Shown one piece after another: positions 55,849-64,000 of a stretch of DNA of 64,000 nt (the stretch's first letter is position 1; every line of letters begins with the position of its first letter). The position numbers and the translations under genes were made by a program. Source of the DNA: Pseudoalteromonas distincta (lineage in GTDB: Bacteria; Pseudomonadota; Gammaproteobacteria; Enterobacterales; Alteromonadaceae); the NCBI RefSeq assembly GCF_000814675.1, contig NZ_JWIG01000015.1, positions 167,891 to 231,890 of the forward strand. The letters run 5' to 3'. Below the pieces are notes generated by a model, which searched no databases, was not told the origin of the DNA, and saw only the letters and a program-made list of their open reading frames with translations.

Positions 55849-57591
55849 ATGTTTGTAATTGATAATATCATTCTCGTTAGTGCCATTTTAATTTTACTTG
55901 GAGTGATCTCGAGCAAGTTATCTGCACGCGTTGGCTTACCGGTGCTGGTGCTATTTTTACTTGTAGGTATGCTCGCAGGTGAAGACGGTATTGCAGGTAT
56001 TTCATTCGACAACGCAGAGGCCGCACATGCTTTGGGTACTCTTGCGCTTGCTATTATTCTATTTGATGGTGGCTTACAAACCCCCACCAGTTCTATTAAA
56101 CAAGTGTGGAAACCCGCATCTGCTTTAGCAACCATCGGGGTGTTATTTACCGCTGTAATTACAGGCCTTGTGGCCACTTATATTTTAGACCTGCCCATAT
56201 TACAAGGTGTATTACTGGGCGCCATTGTTGGCTCTACAGATGCCGCAGCAGTGTTTGCACTTTTACGAAGTGCGGGTATTCACTTAAACAAAAAGCTTAA
56301 ATCGACCCTGGAAATAGAAAGTGCCTCGAACGATCCAATGGCTATTTTTCTAACGGTTGGTTTGCTCGAAATGCTTGTTAATGACATGCCAGTAGGGCTG
56401 GGTTTACTACAGTTATTTGCTCAACAAATGGGTGTTGGCGCTATTTGTGGTCTTTTAATTGGTAAAATATCGGTTTGGTTTATTAATCGAATTAAACTAA
56501 ATGCATCGGGTTTGTATTTAGTGATGGTAACCGCATTTGGACTGCTTTCATTTGGCCTTTCTGCAACGCTCGGCGGCAGTGGATTTTTAGCTGTATTTAT
56601 AACAGGCGTCATTTTAGGTAACAGCAAGTTTGTATATAAACGCGGTATTTTTCTGTTTCATGACGGCTTAGCATGGCTTGGGCAAATAACCATGTTTGTT
56701 GTATTAGGGCTCCTTATTAACCCATCGTCGTTGGTTGATGTATGGCTAGAAGGGTTGCTTATTGCATTGGCACTCATTTTTGTTGCTCGCCCATTAGCGG
56801 TAGCGCCTATTTTAAAACTGTTTGGCTTTAATAATCGCGAAACCCTGTTTGTATCTTGGGTTGGTCTTAGGGGCTCAGTACCCATTATTTTAGCTATATT
56901 TCCATTATTATTTGGCCTTTCAGGGGCTGAACTTATTTTTAATGTTGTTTTTTTCGTGGTGTTAATTTCAGCCACGTTACAGGGCTCAACAATGCCGTGG
57001 ATGGCTAAAAAACTTAATTTAGTAGAGCCGCCACCCGACCTAGCCGCTGCAACGCTTGAAATTACAGCGCTAAACGATATTGATATAGAAATTGTAGAAT
57101 ACACCTTAAGTGATGTTTCTCGGGTTTCTGGGCGCAGTTTGTCACATGCGGCACTTCCTGAAAGTGTAGTTGTTGCTATGATCACACGGGGTCCGTCGAT
57201 CATACCGCCACGGGGTTCAACTAAGTTAAAACCAAACGATCATTTATTTGTTGTTTTAAAACCAGATAACAGACCTTTTGTTGATTTAGTTTTTACAGCA
57301 ACCGATAAAACAAACCATCAAGATAGCCACTTAGCCCACAACGAACTTAAAGTGAAAGGGGTAACGTTGGTAGGCGATATATTTTACTCTTACCATATGC
57401 ACATAGACGCCCCAGAGGGCATAAGTTTGGAAGAAGTAATTAACCAAAAGCTTTCAGGAGAAGTCAGTAAAGGGGCTATTGTTGTTATTGGTAATGTGCA
57501 AATACGCGTTATAACAATGGTACATACACGTATAGTCACCATTGGCTTAAAGTATTTAAACAATCCAGAAAAGCGACTTTTGAAGAAGTAA
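55849..57591 (+). CDS. nhaP2: K+/H+ antiporter NhaP2 (CvrA, CPA1 family)
   Basis: 580 residues. Residues 1-390 form a 12-13-helix CPA1 antiporter with FDGGLQTP and the ion-site segment SASNDPMAIFLTVG. A C-terminal RCK_C (TrkA-C) domain near 415-480 and a further CorC/HlyC-like stretch follow. The family expels K+ or Na+ in exchange for protons. Single-gene unit with its own promoter region after the upstream terminator. Confidence 0.9.
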   Translation: MFVIDNIILVSAILILLGVISSKLSARVGLPVLVLFLLVGMLAGEDGIAGISFDNAEAAHALGTLALAIILFDGGLQTPTSSIKQVWKPASALATIGVLFTAVITGLVATYILDLPILQGVLLGAIVGSTDAAAVFALLRSAGIHLNKKLKSTLEIESASNDPMAIFLTVGLLEMLVNDMPVGLGLLQLFAQQMGVGAICGLLIGKISVWFINRIKLNASGLYLVMVTAFGLLSFGLSATLGGSGFLAVFITGVILGNSKFVYKRGIFLFHDGLAWLGQITMFVVLGLLINPSSLVDVWLEGLLIALALIFVARPLAVAPILKLFGFNNRETLFVSWVGLRGSVPIILAIFPLLFGLSGAELIFNVVFFVVLISATLQGSTMPWMAKKLNLVEPPPDLAAATLEITALNDIDIEIVEYTLSDVSRVSGRSLSHAALPESVVVAMITRGPSIIPPRGSTKLKPNDHLFVVLKPDNRPFVDLVFTATDKTNHQDSHLAHNELKVKGVTLVGDIFYSYHMHIDAPEGISLEEVINQKLSGEVSKGAIVVIGNVQIRVITMVHTRIVTIGLKYLNNPEKRLLKK

Positions 57592-57640
57592 TCATTAACA
57601 ATGATTTATTAAGTGGTGACACCGCGTTTATAGCTAAGTA

Positions 57641-57668
57641 GGTTGGGTTGAGTGACACGAAACCCAAC
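57641..57668. repeat. GGTTGGGTT hairpin repeat
   Basis: GTTGGGTT and AACCCAAC flank an 11-base loop with GAGTGACACG. This looks like a common dispersed intergenic hairpin. No T run follows. Confidence 0.45.
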
Positions 57669-57718
57669 GGTTCACCAATGCAATGAGCACCCCCAAAGCT
57701 AGTTGTATGTGGTGTTTA

Positions 57719-57760
57719 TTGTAGGCGCTTAGCTTGCTGGCGCGTCGGGCGGTAGCCCGA
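57719..57760. repeat. Singleton REP-like palindrome
   Basis: TTGTAGGCGCTTAGCTTGCT followed by GGCG shares the TGTAG-CG--AGCTTGCT core with the array at 50581. TCGGGCGGTAGCCCGA behind it forms a second perfect 6-base-pair hairpin. Located 68 bases before the KAP gene. Confidence 0.65.
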
Positions 57761-57827
57761 AATAAATGCAGCGGTTGATAATTCGATATTACACTATGTG
57801 AAAAATCACGATTTAAAAGGACATTAA

Positions 57828-59495
57828 ATGAAAGAATTCAGAGGCTTTAATTGGGATAAGCCAACTAACCGAAACGTGAATGAATATTTCCCAGCAGATA
57901 AATTAGACAGAGCGCGCTATGCTATGTTTCTATCAAAACTTTTGGTTCAAGAGGGTTTTGATAAGAGTCGTACTGAAGCAGAACAGAAGCGAAACTACGT
58001 ATTAAATTTAAATGCAGAGTGGGGCGCGGGGAAAACATATTTTCTAAAACGTTGGTCACAGGATTTAGCTGTAGATTATCCCATTGTTTATATTGATGCA
58101 TGGCAGCAGGATTACTCGGACGACCCGTTTTTAACTGTAATTGCCGCAATAATTGAACAACTAGGTAAACAAGCTTCATTTACTATTAAAATACCTAATA
58201 AAGCTGCATCAATATTTAAGGCTGTAGCACCTGCAATAGCGCAAGGGTTAACTAAAAAAATATCAGGCATTGATCTAGCAGAGCTTAATACATTGTTATT
58301 TTCTGAAGAAGATGAAGAGAGTGAGGACAAAGATTCTGTAAAGCAAAATAGCTCCGAATTTTCACCTGCTATAAAAGCTTTAGCACAAAACTTAATTAAA
58401 GATCATGAAGCTAAAAATAAGAGTATTGAAGTAATAAAGTCTAAGTTAGCTGATTGGGTCAGTAAGTTTGAGAAGCAGGAAGATAAGTCGTTACCCATAT
58501 TTATTTTTATTGATGAATTAGATCGCTGCCGCCCAAGTTATGCAGTAGAAATGTTAGAGACGATTAAACATATTTTTGATGTTAAAGGTATCGTGTTTGT
58601 TGTAGCAACGGATACAGAACAACTCCAACATACAATCAAATCAATTTATGGTGAAGGCTTTGATGCTAAGATTTACCTAGGCCGTTTTTTTAATAGCCGC
58701 TATAGCTTAAAACGACCTGTTTTAAAGGATTTTTTATCAGTACATAGTGATACAACTAAATTTGAATCTGCGCATTTAAAAAGTAAAAAAATTGAGATAC
58801 TCCCTCGGACAAAGACACCCGAAACCGCTTTAGCTAATATCTCAGTTGTATTAGATGCATTCCAGGTATCTCCAAGAACAGCCATTCAAATTACTGAGCG
58901 CATTACAGCAATTATTGTAAATTTACCAAGTGGTAAAAAAGTTGATGTACTTGTGCTCGCTATTTTGTTTTGTATCCATGAAAAAGACCACCCACTTTAT
59001 GAAGAAATAATTAGTGGACTATTTCAGCGGAAAGAACCAAATAGTAAGGGAAATATGCAAAATATAAGTTTAAGCAGCTTTTTACAAAAAAATATTTTGG
59101 AAAAACATTTTTCGGCCGAGTTAACCTATTTTATTGACCCTGACTCATATACGAATCAATTTCACCATGACAATTTGGGTACAAAAGTAAATAATTACTA
59201 TGAAGGTGATTATCCTATTCCACTATCTAAATTTATTGAGAATATTTTTTGCAGTATTTTTGTCTTAGAATCAAATGCTTATGATGGTTGGATTTCTGAT
59301 AGCGATAACGGTTTAACTGAGTTGCAAAACGCAGAAAATAACCTAGCTCAGCATTCAATACAAACTTCTCCAGAAGTTACTTTATTATGGCTTGACTATA
59401 TCTATATCAAAGATGAATACAACAAAATTACTAAAGAGCAATATCGTGATTTTATAGAGCTTTCCTCACCATTAGATTACATGGGCGATAGTTAA
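57828..59495 (+). CDS. KAP-family P-loop NTPase
   Basis: 555 residues. Walker A is NAEWGAGKTYFL near residues 64-75 and Walker B is IFIFIDELDRCRP near 224-236, both in the KAP arrangement, followed by an FVVATDTEQLQHTI sensor-like segment. No clear membrane helix is seen, although many KAP proteins have them. An acidic stretch (EEDEESEDKDS) lies near 163. KAP NTPases include F-plasmid PifA, which blocks phage T7, so a defence role is plausible. AAAAGGAC precedes the ATG. It is a lone gene flanked by repeats, and it is more AT-rich than its neighbours. Confidence 0.85.
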   Translation: MKEFRGFNWDKPTNRNVNEYFPADKLDRARYAMFLSKLLVQEGFDKSRTEAEQKRNYVLNLNAEWGAGKTYFLKRWSQDLAVDYPIVYIDAWQQDYSDDPFLTVIAAIIEQLGKQASFTIKIPNKAASIFKAVAPAIAQGLTKKISGIDLAELNTLLFSEEDEESEDKDSVKQNSSEFSPAIKALAQNLIKDHEAKNKSIEVIKSKLADWVSKFEKQEDKSLPIFIFIDELDRCRPSYAVEMLETIKHIFDVKGIVFVVATDTEQLQHTIKSIYGEGFDAKIYLGRFFNSRYSLKRPVLKDFLSVHSDTTKFESAHLKSKKIEILPRTKTPETALANISVVLDAFQVSPRTAIQITERITAIIVNLPSGKKVDVLVLAILFCIHEKDHPLYEEIISGLFQRKEPNSKGNMQNISLSSFLQKNILEKHFSAELTYFIDPDSYTNQFHHDNLGTKVNNYYEGDYPIPLSKFIENIFCSIFVLESNAYDGWISDSDNGLTELQNAENNLAQHSIQTSPEVTLLWLDYIYIKDEYNKITKEQYRDFIELSSPLDYMGDS

Positions 59496-59529
59496 CTATC
59501 TCTGTGCAGCGCGTAGCGCCTCTGTGTTC

Positions 59530-59562
59530 TCGGTGGTAATATTTATCTAAATTACCACCAAC
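59530..59562. terminator. Terminator-like hairpin after the KAP gene
   Basis: GGTGGTAAT / ATTACCACC, a perfect 9-base-pair stem, between the KAP gene and the convergent sigma operon. It lacks a clean T run. Confidence 0.5.
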
Positions 59563-59582
59563 CTTAACTGAGCCAAACCAGC

Positions 59583-60206
59583 CTAAGCCCCACACTGCCT
59601 AACCCCAGCACCCGCATGTTTAAGCGCAATAATTTGCCCTTTGCCGTTATGCGCCATGGCGAGCATATCACCCGTATTTATATTACTTTCAACCGCGTGT
59701 TTACCTTTTAAATCACTCAACAGCGAATGCTTAATTTGCACGAGTACTTCATCATTACAGCTGGCTATGTACCAGTCGTTATCTACCTTCACTAGAGTGC
59801 CGTATTCTATGTGACGTTGTTGGTGGCGGCGTAAATCGTTAGCTAATTGACTATCAAGCGCGTGTTTTTGCTCGTTTATGGAGCTTGCGTAGCTACCAGC
59901 TTGGTTTATTTCGTGTGTTTTAATAATTGAATAGTCGTGAATGTCTATAGTGTTAAATCCGCTGTTAAGCACGGTTTTAGGCGCGTGGTTAATGCCATCT
60001 TTATTATCAAACACAATAAAAGCAAATACACCCAGTGCGCAGGCAAGGCTGGTTAGCTGCAGCGTAAAGCCGAACTTTTTAGGCTTTGTGTGCGTGGCCT
60101 TTTTAAGTAGCGCTTTTTGCTGATCGCTTGTAAGTGTAGTGCGCGCTTTTCGCTCTTTGTAATGTTGTGTGAGCTTTTGATCAAACGGCTCATCAGGCTT
60201 GTTCAT
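59583..60206 (-). CDS. Membrane-anchored protein, putative anti-sigma factor
   Basis: 207 residues with a basic N-terminus, one predicted membrane helix near 50-65 (LTSLACALGVFAFIVF) and a periplasmic C-terminal domain. It overlaps the end of the ECF sigma gene by 14 bases, and the gene after an ECF sigma factor is usually its anti-sigma. No zinc-binding HxxxCxxC motif is seen, so it would be an unusual one. No family is recognised. Confidence 0.6.
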   Translation of the reverse strand: MNKPDEPFDQKLTQHYKERKARTTLTSDQQKALLKKATHTKPKKFGFTLQLTSLACALGVFAFIVFDNKDGINHAPKTVLNSGFNTIDIHDYSIIKTHEINQAGSYASSINEQKHALDSQLANDLRRHQQRHIEYGTLVKVDNDWYIASCNDEVLVQIKHSLLSDLKGKHAVESNINTGDMLAMAHNGKGQIIALKHAGAGVRQCGA

Positions 60207-60801
60207 TGTTTGCTCCTAATAAACGTTTAAGGTTTTGCTTGGCATAGCGCAGCCTTGTTTTAATGGTCTCAAGGCTGCTTTGTGTTATAAGTTCTATGTC
60301 GGCGAGCGAAAAGCCTTCTTGTTGTAATGTAATGGCTTCGCGTTGTACAAAGCTGAGTTGTTTTAGGGCGGCGTCGAACGCGTTATAGCTTATGTTTGAG
60401 CTGCCTATATGCGAGTCTCGACTAGCTAAGTCACTGCTATTTAAGTCGCTTTCGCTTTTATCATTTTGTGCTGCTAAATGCGTGTTTTCGTCAAGCTCTA
60501 CAAAGTGTTGTTGCCTGCGGTATTCGTCAATAAGTGTGTTGCGGGCAAGTTTAAATAACCACGCTTTGGGTGTGGTTTGGGCTTGGTAAAGGTGGCGTTT
60601 TTCGATTACTTTTAGCCATGTTTGTTGGCTTACGTCGTATGCTAAATGCGTATTAGATTGCGTAACAAGGTAGTGGTATAAGTCGTTACTGTAGAGGGCA
60701 ATAAGCTGCTCTAAGTAACGATTATCGCCACTTTTTGCGTAACTTGCCATGCAGTCCTTGCTTGGCGTTTCAAATAACCATGACTTAATACTTAGTAGCA
60801 T
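60193..60801 (-). CDS. ECF-type RNA polymerase sigma factor
   Basis: 202 residues. Region 2 (LEQLIALYSNDLYHYLV ... DVSQQTWLKV ... AWLFKLARNTLIDEYRR) and region 4 (FDAALKQLSFVQREAITLQQ ... LETIKTRLRYAKQNLK) are clear, joined by an acidic linker. The start could also be the Met at residue 18. It lies 14 bases after the TonB-like gene and overlaps the putative anti-sigma gene. Confidence 0.9.
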   Translation of the reverse strand: MLLSIKSWLFETPSKDCMASYAKSGDNRYLEQLIALYSNDLYHYLVTQSNTHLAYDVSQQTWLKVIEKRHLYQAQTTPKAWLFKLARNTLIDEYRRQQHFVELDENTHLAAQNDKSESDLNSSDLASRDSHIGSSNISYNAFDAALKQLSFVQREAITLQQEGFSLADIELITQSSLETIKTRLRYAKQNLKRLLGANNEQA

Positions 60802-60815
60802 AGGCGTTTAGTCCG

Positions 60816-61451
60816 TTAAATAGAGTTATCTAATTTAAAATCGAGCTGTACAGTTTGACCTGTTTGTAATTGTGCCACACCTTCAATTACTTTGGGGCGA
60901 TATTTCCAGCGTTTAATGGCTCTTATTGCTTCGCGATCAAAGGTACGCTTTGGCTCGGCGTTAATAACTACCGGGTCGATTACTTCACCGGTGGGCGAAA
61001 TACTAAAGCTTAGTTGTACCCAACCTTCAATACCATCGCGCGCGGCTGTAGTTGGGTATTTAGGGTTTATGCGCACTATGGGTGTTGCATCCCCTGTTGG
61101 GCGATTAATGGTATTGTTAATGTCGCCACCAAAATCGTCAATTGTAACTGGCATAAGGTCGCTAATTGCCAACACAGGATCGGCTGATGTATCAAGCGGT
61201 GGAGCTTTTTGCGGCACTTTAGGCATTGGCGGTGGCGGCTGTATTTTTTGTATATGCCTGACTTTTGAATCCTCAGGTGCCTGAAAAATCTCTACTATAA
61301 TATCGCCCCCTGGTTTAACCGGTGCGCGTTGCTCGCCACTTATTAAATATTGCATAAACGCAAAAGCTGCAAAGGTCATTGCGGCGCCGCCGATAACGGC
61401 AGTCGATGTTTTAATAAATACTGGGTTGTTAGGTACTTCAAGTGTGTGCAT
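60816..61451 (-). CDS. TonB-family energy transducer
   Basis: 211 residues from ATG 61451, which has GGAG 6 bases upstream; the frame extends to a TTG at 61463 that lies before that ribosome site. One N-terminal membrane helix (about 17-35), a Pro-rich periplasmic stretch (QPPPPMPKVPQKAPP) and a C-terminal TonB domain (PKYPTTAARDGIEGWVQLSF to KRWKYRP) are visible. It would couple the proton motive force to an outer-membrane receptor. No ExbB/ExbD is in the window. First gene of the sigma operon. Confidence 0.88.
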   Translation of the reverse strand: MHTLEVPNNPVFIKTSTAVIGGAAMTFAAFAFMQYLISGEQRAPVKPGGDIIVEIFQAPEDSKVRHIQKIQPPPPMPKVPQKAPPLDTSADPVLAISDLMPVTIDDFGGDINNTINRPTGDATPIVRINPKYPTTAARDGIEGWVQLSFSISPTGEVIDPVVINAEPKRTFDREAIRAIKRWKYRPKVIEGVAQLQTGQTVQLDFKLDNSI

Positions 61452-61607
61452 AAGCCGCTCCAAATTTTATTGACCACTACAATTAGGGTGTTTTCAAAGC
61501 TATAACGGGTGGCAAATCAAAAAGGGGTGAAATAATTTTATAAAAAATGTGGGGTTTAGTTACAATAGCCATTCGCATTCTTTTACTTATTAACTTTTTA
61601 GGCTGTT

Positions 61608-62114
61608 ATGCAACTCATTGAAATAAATAAAGCGCGTTACCGTAAACATTTAAACCGTGTTATTGCAGGATGCGGTATTGGTTTGGCTGTAGGCAGCTTG
61701 GCTATATCGCAAACGCTGATTGCTTTATTTCCTGATGAAAGTGGTAGCCACTTTCATTGGAACTTAATAGGCGTTGCTATTACAAGCGTTGGGCTTGCGT
61801 GGTTACTTAATAAATACCGTACACATAGCTTTATGACAGAAGTTGTTTATGTGTGGGAGCTTAAAAAAGCACTTAATAAAATAACCCGTAAAATGGCTAA
61901 GTTAAAAGCCGCTGGCCGTGAAGGTAATGCCGATGCGTTATTGGCGATTCATTATAGCTACGCGGGCTCTCGGTTATTGTGGCTGCTAGACGATAACCTA
62001 ATCACCATGGACGATTTAGCCATTAAACAAGCTGAGCTTGAATCTGTTGCAGCGCAATATAACGTAACGCTTAACGTTGAAGATTACGACGCAAGTATTT
62101 TAAAACAGTTTTAA
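61608..62114 (+). CDS. DUF3087 membrane protein
   Basis: 168 residues with two N-terminal membrane helices (about 20-40 and 52-66) and a helical cytoplasmic C-terminus. EINKARYRKHLNRVIAG, FHWNLIGVAI and VYVWELKKALNKITRKMAKL fit the DUF3087 family as I recall it. Function unknown. It lies 34 bases before the phosphatase gene and may be co-transcribed with it. Confidence 0.75.
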   Translation: MQLIEINKARYRKHLNRVIAGCGIGLAVGSLAISQTLIALFPDESGSHFHWNLIGVAITSVGLAWLLNKYRTHSFMTEVVYVWELKKALNKITRKMAKLKAAGREGNADALLAIHYSYAGSRLLWLLDDNLITMDDLAIKQAELESVAAQYNVTLNVEDYDASILKQF

Positions 62115-62148
62115 AACCTAGGTTTTTAAATTAGTTGGAGGAGCCTTA

Positions 62149-62598
62149 ATGAAAAAAGTACTCATAGTGTGTTTAGGTAATATTTGCCGCTCGCCAACCG
62201 CAGAGGCGGTATTAAAAGCCCGCGCTAAAAAGCTAGGCGTTAACGTTAACGTTGATTCGGCAGGGACTATTGGTTACCACGAAGGTAAAACGCCTGATAG
62301 CCGTTCAATGGCTGCAGGCGAAAAACGCGGTTACAGCTTTAAAGGTATTTATTCACGTAAAGTGCGTACAAGTGACTTTACTGAGTTTGATTTAATTTTA
62401 GCGGCCGATACGCAAAACTTAGCTGATTTAAAAGCCCAGTGCCCTGAGCATCTACAGTACAAATTAGCGCTGTTTTTAGAATATGGCGAGCAAGCCCAAA
62501 GCGCTATTCCCGATCCCTATTACGGCGGCGATGATGGCTTTGAAAATGTGCTCGATTTAATAGAAGCGGCTAGCGATAAAATACTCGCTAAAATTTAA
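62149..62598 (+). CDS. Low-molecular-weight protein tyrosine phosphatase
   Basis: 149 residues. The P-loop VCLGNICRSPTAE (Cys9-x5-Arg) and the general-acid motif DPYYGG near residue 124 are intact, so it should be active. Homologues such as Wzb reset tyrosine kinases of capsule export, but no such kinase is here. The ribosome site GGAGGAG is very strong. Confidence 0.93.
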   Translation: MKKVLIVCLGNICRSPTAEAVLKARAKKLGVNVNVDSAGTIGYHEGKTPDSRSMAAGEKRGYSFKGIYSRKVRTSDFTEFDLILAADTQNLADLKAQCPEHLQYKLALFLEYGEQAQSAIPDPYYGGDDGFENVLDLIEAASDKILAKI

Positions 62599-62697
62599 TC
62601 CCTATTTTATTACTAAAGCTAAATTTAACGAGCTTTTAGTCGTATTGCATGGCGTTCCTAAAGTAAGTACATTTTATACTTACTCAAAGGGAACTTT

Positions 62698-63207
62698 ATG
62701 AAAATAAAAATATTACTACTCACTTTATCTATTGCTTCTTGTTCTACTTTTGCTAACGATGTTAGTTTTTCGATTGGGGGGGGCTATCCTTACTTAGTTA
62801 TTCCTGAGGTGTCTTTATCGGCTAACGATGACACACAGCGCTGGTATGCAAACTATAAACTAGGCCTTGATGATGGATTTTCTGCCGGTTTTGAACAAGC
62901 GGTTAGCGATAATAAAAAACATGCTTTTGGCGTACTTGTGGGCGCTATTGGTGCAAGAGATACAGACCAAGAGTGTGAAAGTTCAACTAATGATGTAGCA
63001 ACTGACTTTGCTAATACGCTAGGTTGTGTAATTGGCGGTATTTTTGATGAAGAAACAACAAACGGCATAGGGCTTACGTACAGCTACAACTTTAATGAAC
63101 TGAACAGCGCTGGTTTTAGATTAGAGCTAGATGTGGGCTACGGTAAAGCAAGCGATAGCAATGAAAAAAGAGCCGATGTCGGAATTAGCGTAAGTTATGA
63201 ATTTTAA
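62698..63207 (+). CDS. Small secreted beta-barrel-like protein
   Basis: 169 residues with a signal peptide (cleavage near TFAND, residue 20). The mature part alternates polar and hydrophobic residues (RWYANYKLGLDDGFSAGFE ... FRLELDVGYGKAS) and ends in Phe (VSVSYEF), as outer-membrane barrels do. Two Cys near 82 and 98 could form a disulfide. Family unknown. Its downstream terminator seems to be interrupted by the IS4 element. Confidence 0.7.
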   Translation: MKIKILLLTLSIASCSTFANDVSFSIGGGYPYLVIPEVSLSANDDTQRWYANYKLGLDDGFSAGFEQAVSDNKKHAFGVLVGAIGARDTDQECESSTNDVATDFANTLGCVIGGIFDEETTNGIGLTYSYNFNELNSAGFRLELDVGYGKASDSNEKRADVGISVSYEF

Positions 63208-63234
63208 CTACGTAGAATTTGTATTAGTCGGTAT

Positions 63235-63254
63235 TAAAAAAGGCGCTTAAAGCG
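63235..63254 (+). other. Remnant half of a terminator interrupted by IS4
   Basis: AAAAAAGGCGCTTAAAGCG ends exactly at the IS left end. It reads as the 5' arm and loop of a GGCGCTT-type terminator that would have continued GCC and a T run. The matching arm should lie beyond the right end of the IS, outside the window. Confidence 0.5.
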
Positions 63255-63306
63255 TAATGCCGATCAGTTAAGAAAATGACCGGTTGACCGATCCAAACGA
63301 TCATGC

Positions 63307-63342
63307 AAAATCCGTAGTTAGGAAACTAACTACGGATTTTTT
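63307..63342 (+). promoter_or_regulatory. Hairpin just before the transposase start
   Basis: AAAATCCGTAGTTAG / CTAACTACGGATTTT, a perfect 15-base-pair stem with a GAAA loop, then T and the GTG start. It is built like a terminator, so it may block transcription coming in from outside, and it occludes the ribosome site. Confidence 0.75.
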
Positions 63343-64000
63343 GTGAATATAGAACAAGCACTGCAAGCAACACTTGAAGAAAGCAGCCGATACCATACCT
63401 TTGAAAAATTATCAGAAATTCTTGACCCTGAAATCATTGAACAAGGTTTTCAACAAGCAGGGATTGCAACCGTTCGTAAGCGAAGATTACCGCTTGAAGC
63501 CGTTTTGTGGTCAGTTATTGGCATGGCATTGTTTCGAAAAGAATCAGTTTGGAATATCGCTAATAAGCTAGATATCATGTTACCTGGCAAGAACCAACTC
63601 GTTGCTCCAAGTGCGATGGTACAGGCGAGACAAAGGTTAGGTGATGATTCCGTTAAACACGTTTTCAATAAATCTGCTCAATCAATGTATAAGCAACAGT
63701 CATTCGAAACATGGAATGGTTTGAACCTATTAGCTGTTGACGGTGTTGTGTGGCGAACAGCCGACACGCCTGATAATCGTAAAGCCTTCTCTTCAGGTAG
63801 CAACCAATACGGTGATACAGCCTTTCCTCAAATACGCATGGTCTGTCATATGGAATTGACCAGCCATCAACTTCTCAGTAGCGAGTTTGATAACTATAAA
63901 ACCAACGAGATGAAATTAGCTGAGCGTTTAATTGAACGTACACCAGATAATTCACTGACTATGTTTGATAAAGGATATTATTCTTTAGGCCTGTTAAACC
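63343..64000 (+). CDS. IS4-family transposase (3' end outside window)
   Basis: 219 codons from the GTG at 63343 to the window edge. The N-terminal IS4_N-type domain ([20 protein letters not shown]) is followed by the start of the DDE domain, with the first catalytic Asp in [12 protein letters not shown] and the second in TMFDKGYYS. The third (the Y-R-E-K Glu) is beyond the window. No stop or shift is seen, so the visible part looks intact. Confidence 0.92.
   Translation, partial: MNIEQALQATLEESSRYHTFEKLSEILDPEIIEQGFQQAGIATVRKRRLPLEAVLWSVIGMALFRKESVWNIANKLDIMLPGKNQLVAPSAMVQARQRLGDDSVKHVFNKSAQSMYKQQSFETWNGLNLLAVDGVVWRTADTPDNRKAFSSGSNQYGDTAFPQIRMVCHMELTSHQLLSSEFDNYKTNEMKLAERLIERTPDNSLTMFDKGYYSLGLLN

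Larger units (their letters stand above)
63255..64000 (+). mobile_element. IS4-family insertion sequence (left part; continues past window)
   Basis: The left end TAATGCCGATCAGTTAAG matches, from memory, the inverted repeat of IS4 itself, and GGTTGACCGATCC just inside also fits. The right end is not in the window. The element carries one transposase gene starting at 63343. Confidence 0.85.

Noticed and set aside
57922..58179. Antisense ORFs within the KAP gene
   Set aside because: They are shadows of the KAP reading frame without ribosome sites or family features.

Overview
The window looks like the chromosome of a marine gammaproteobacterium of the genus Pseudoalteromonas. The DNA is AT-rich. 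Gene order repeatedly matches E. coli blocks: nudF-yqiB-cpdA-yqiA-parE, parC-plsC, recQ-yigI-rarD, maoP/hdfR, srmB/trmN and fldB-xerD-dsbC-recJ-prfB-lysS. The secreted enzymes (a PL18-type alginate lyase and a chloride-dependent cold alpha-amylase nearly identical, from memory, to the Pseudoalteromonas haloplanktis enzyme AHA) are typical of the genus. All calls come from reading the sequence; no database search was run.

Layout. 1-8900: nucleotide/cAMP housekeeping genes, both topoisomerase IV subunits with a secreted sugar-dehydrogenase-like gene between them, plsC and rraB. 8900-11450: a long gene-poor AT-rich leader and the alginate lyase. 11450-15100: a ZntB-like transporter and a RimB-RimK-desuccinylase operon. 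15400-20100 (minus strand): a small MscS protein, an Omp85-like barrel, a small unknown protein and RecQ. 20200-24320: yigI, rarD, a double-receiver diguanylate cyclase, and the divergent maoP/hdfR pair. 24400-31550: a porin, then a cobalamin riboswitch whose leader has been invaded by two MITE-like elements before the btuD-btuC-cobQ-cobO-btuF-ung operon. 31600-38250: DUF3545, talB, yaaA, mscS, a BON lipoprotein, srmB and trmN. 38350-41600: the amylase and two small secreted proteins. 41600-48950: a MITE and the fldB/xerD-dsbC-recJ-prfB-lysS block, with the programmed frameshift of prfB intact. 49250-51110: a small ORF, tRNA-Ser, four tRNA-Arg(ACG) genes, two tRNA-Arg fossils and a tandem REP-like array. 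51200-57600: a cell-wall recycling pair (NamZ-like, AmiE-like) and two cation/proton antiporters. 57700-59560: an isolated KAP-family NTPase, the best candidate here for a defence-type accessory gene. 59580-63210: a TonB-sigma-(putative anti-sigma) operon, a DUF3087 protein, a low-molecular-weight phosphatase and a small barrel protein. 63255-64000: the left part of an IS4-family element.

The most distinctive content is the small repeats. A 264-bp element with about 32-bp terminal inverted repeats and TA target duplications occurs as three complete copies and one degraded copy. A second, 162-bp element with ATACCAATT ends sits directly behind the riboswitch aptamer. A 45-bp cassette is found both alone and inside one copy of the first element. 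REP-like palindromes form a tandem array next to decayed tRNA copies. None of these is protein-coding, so any movement must have relied on enzymes supplied in trans.
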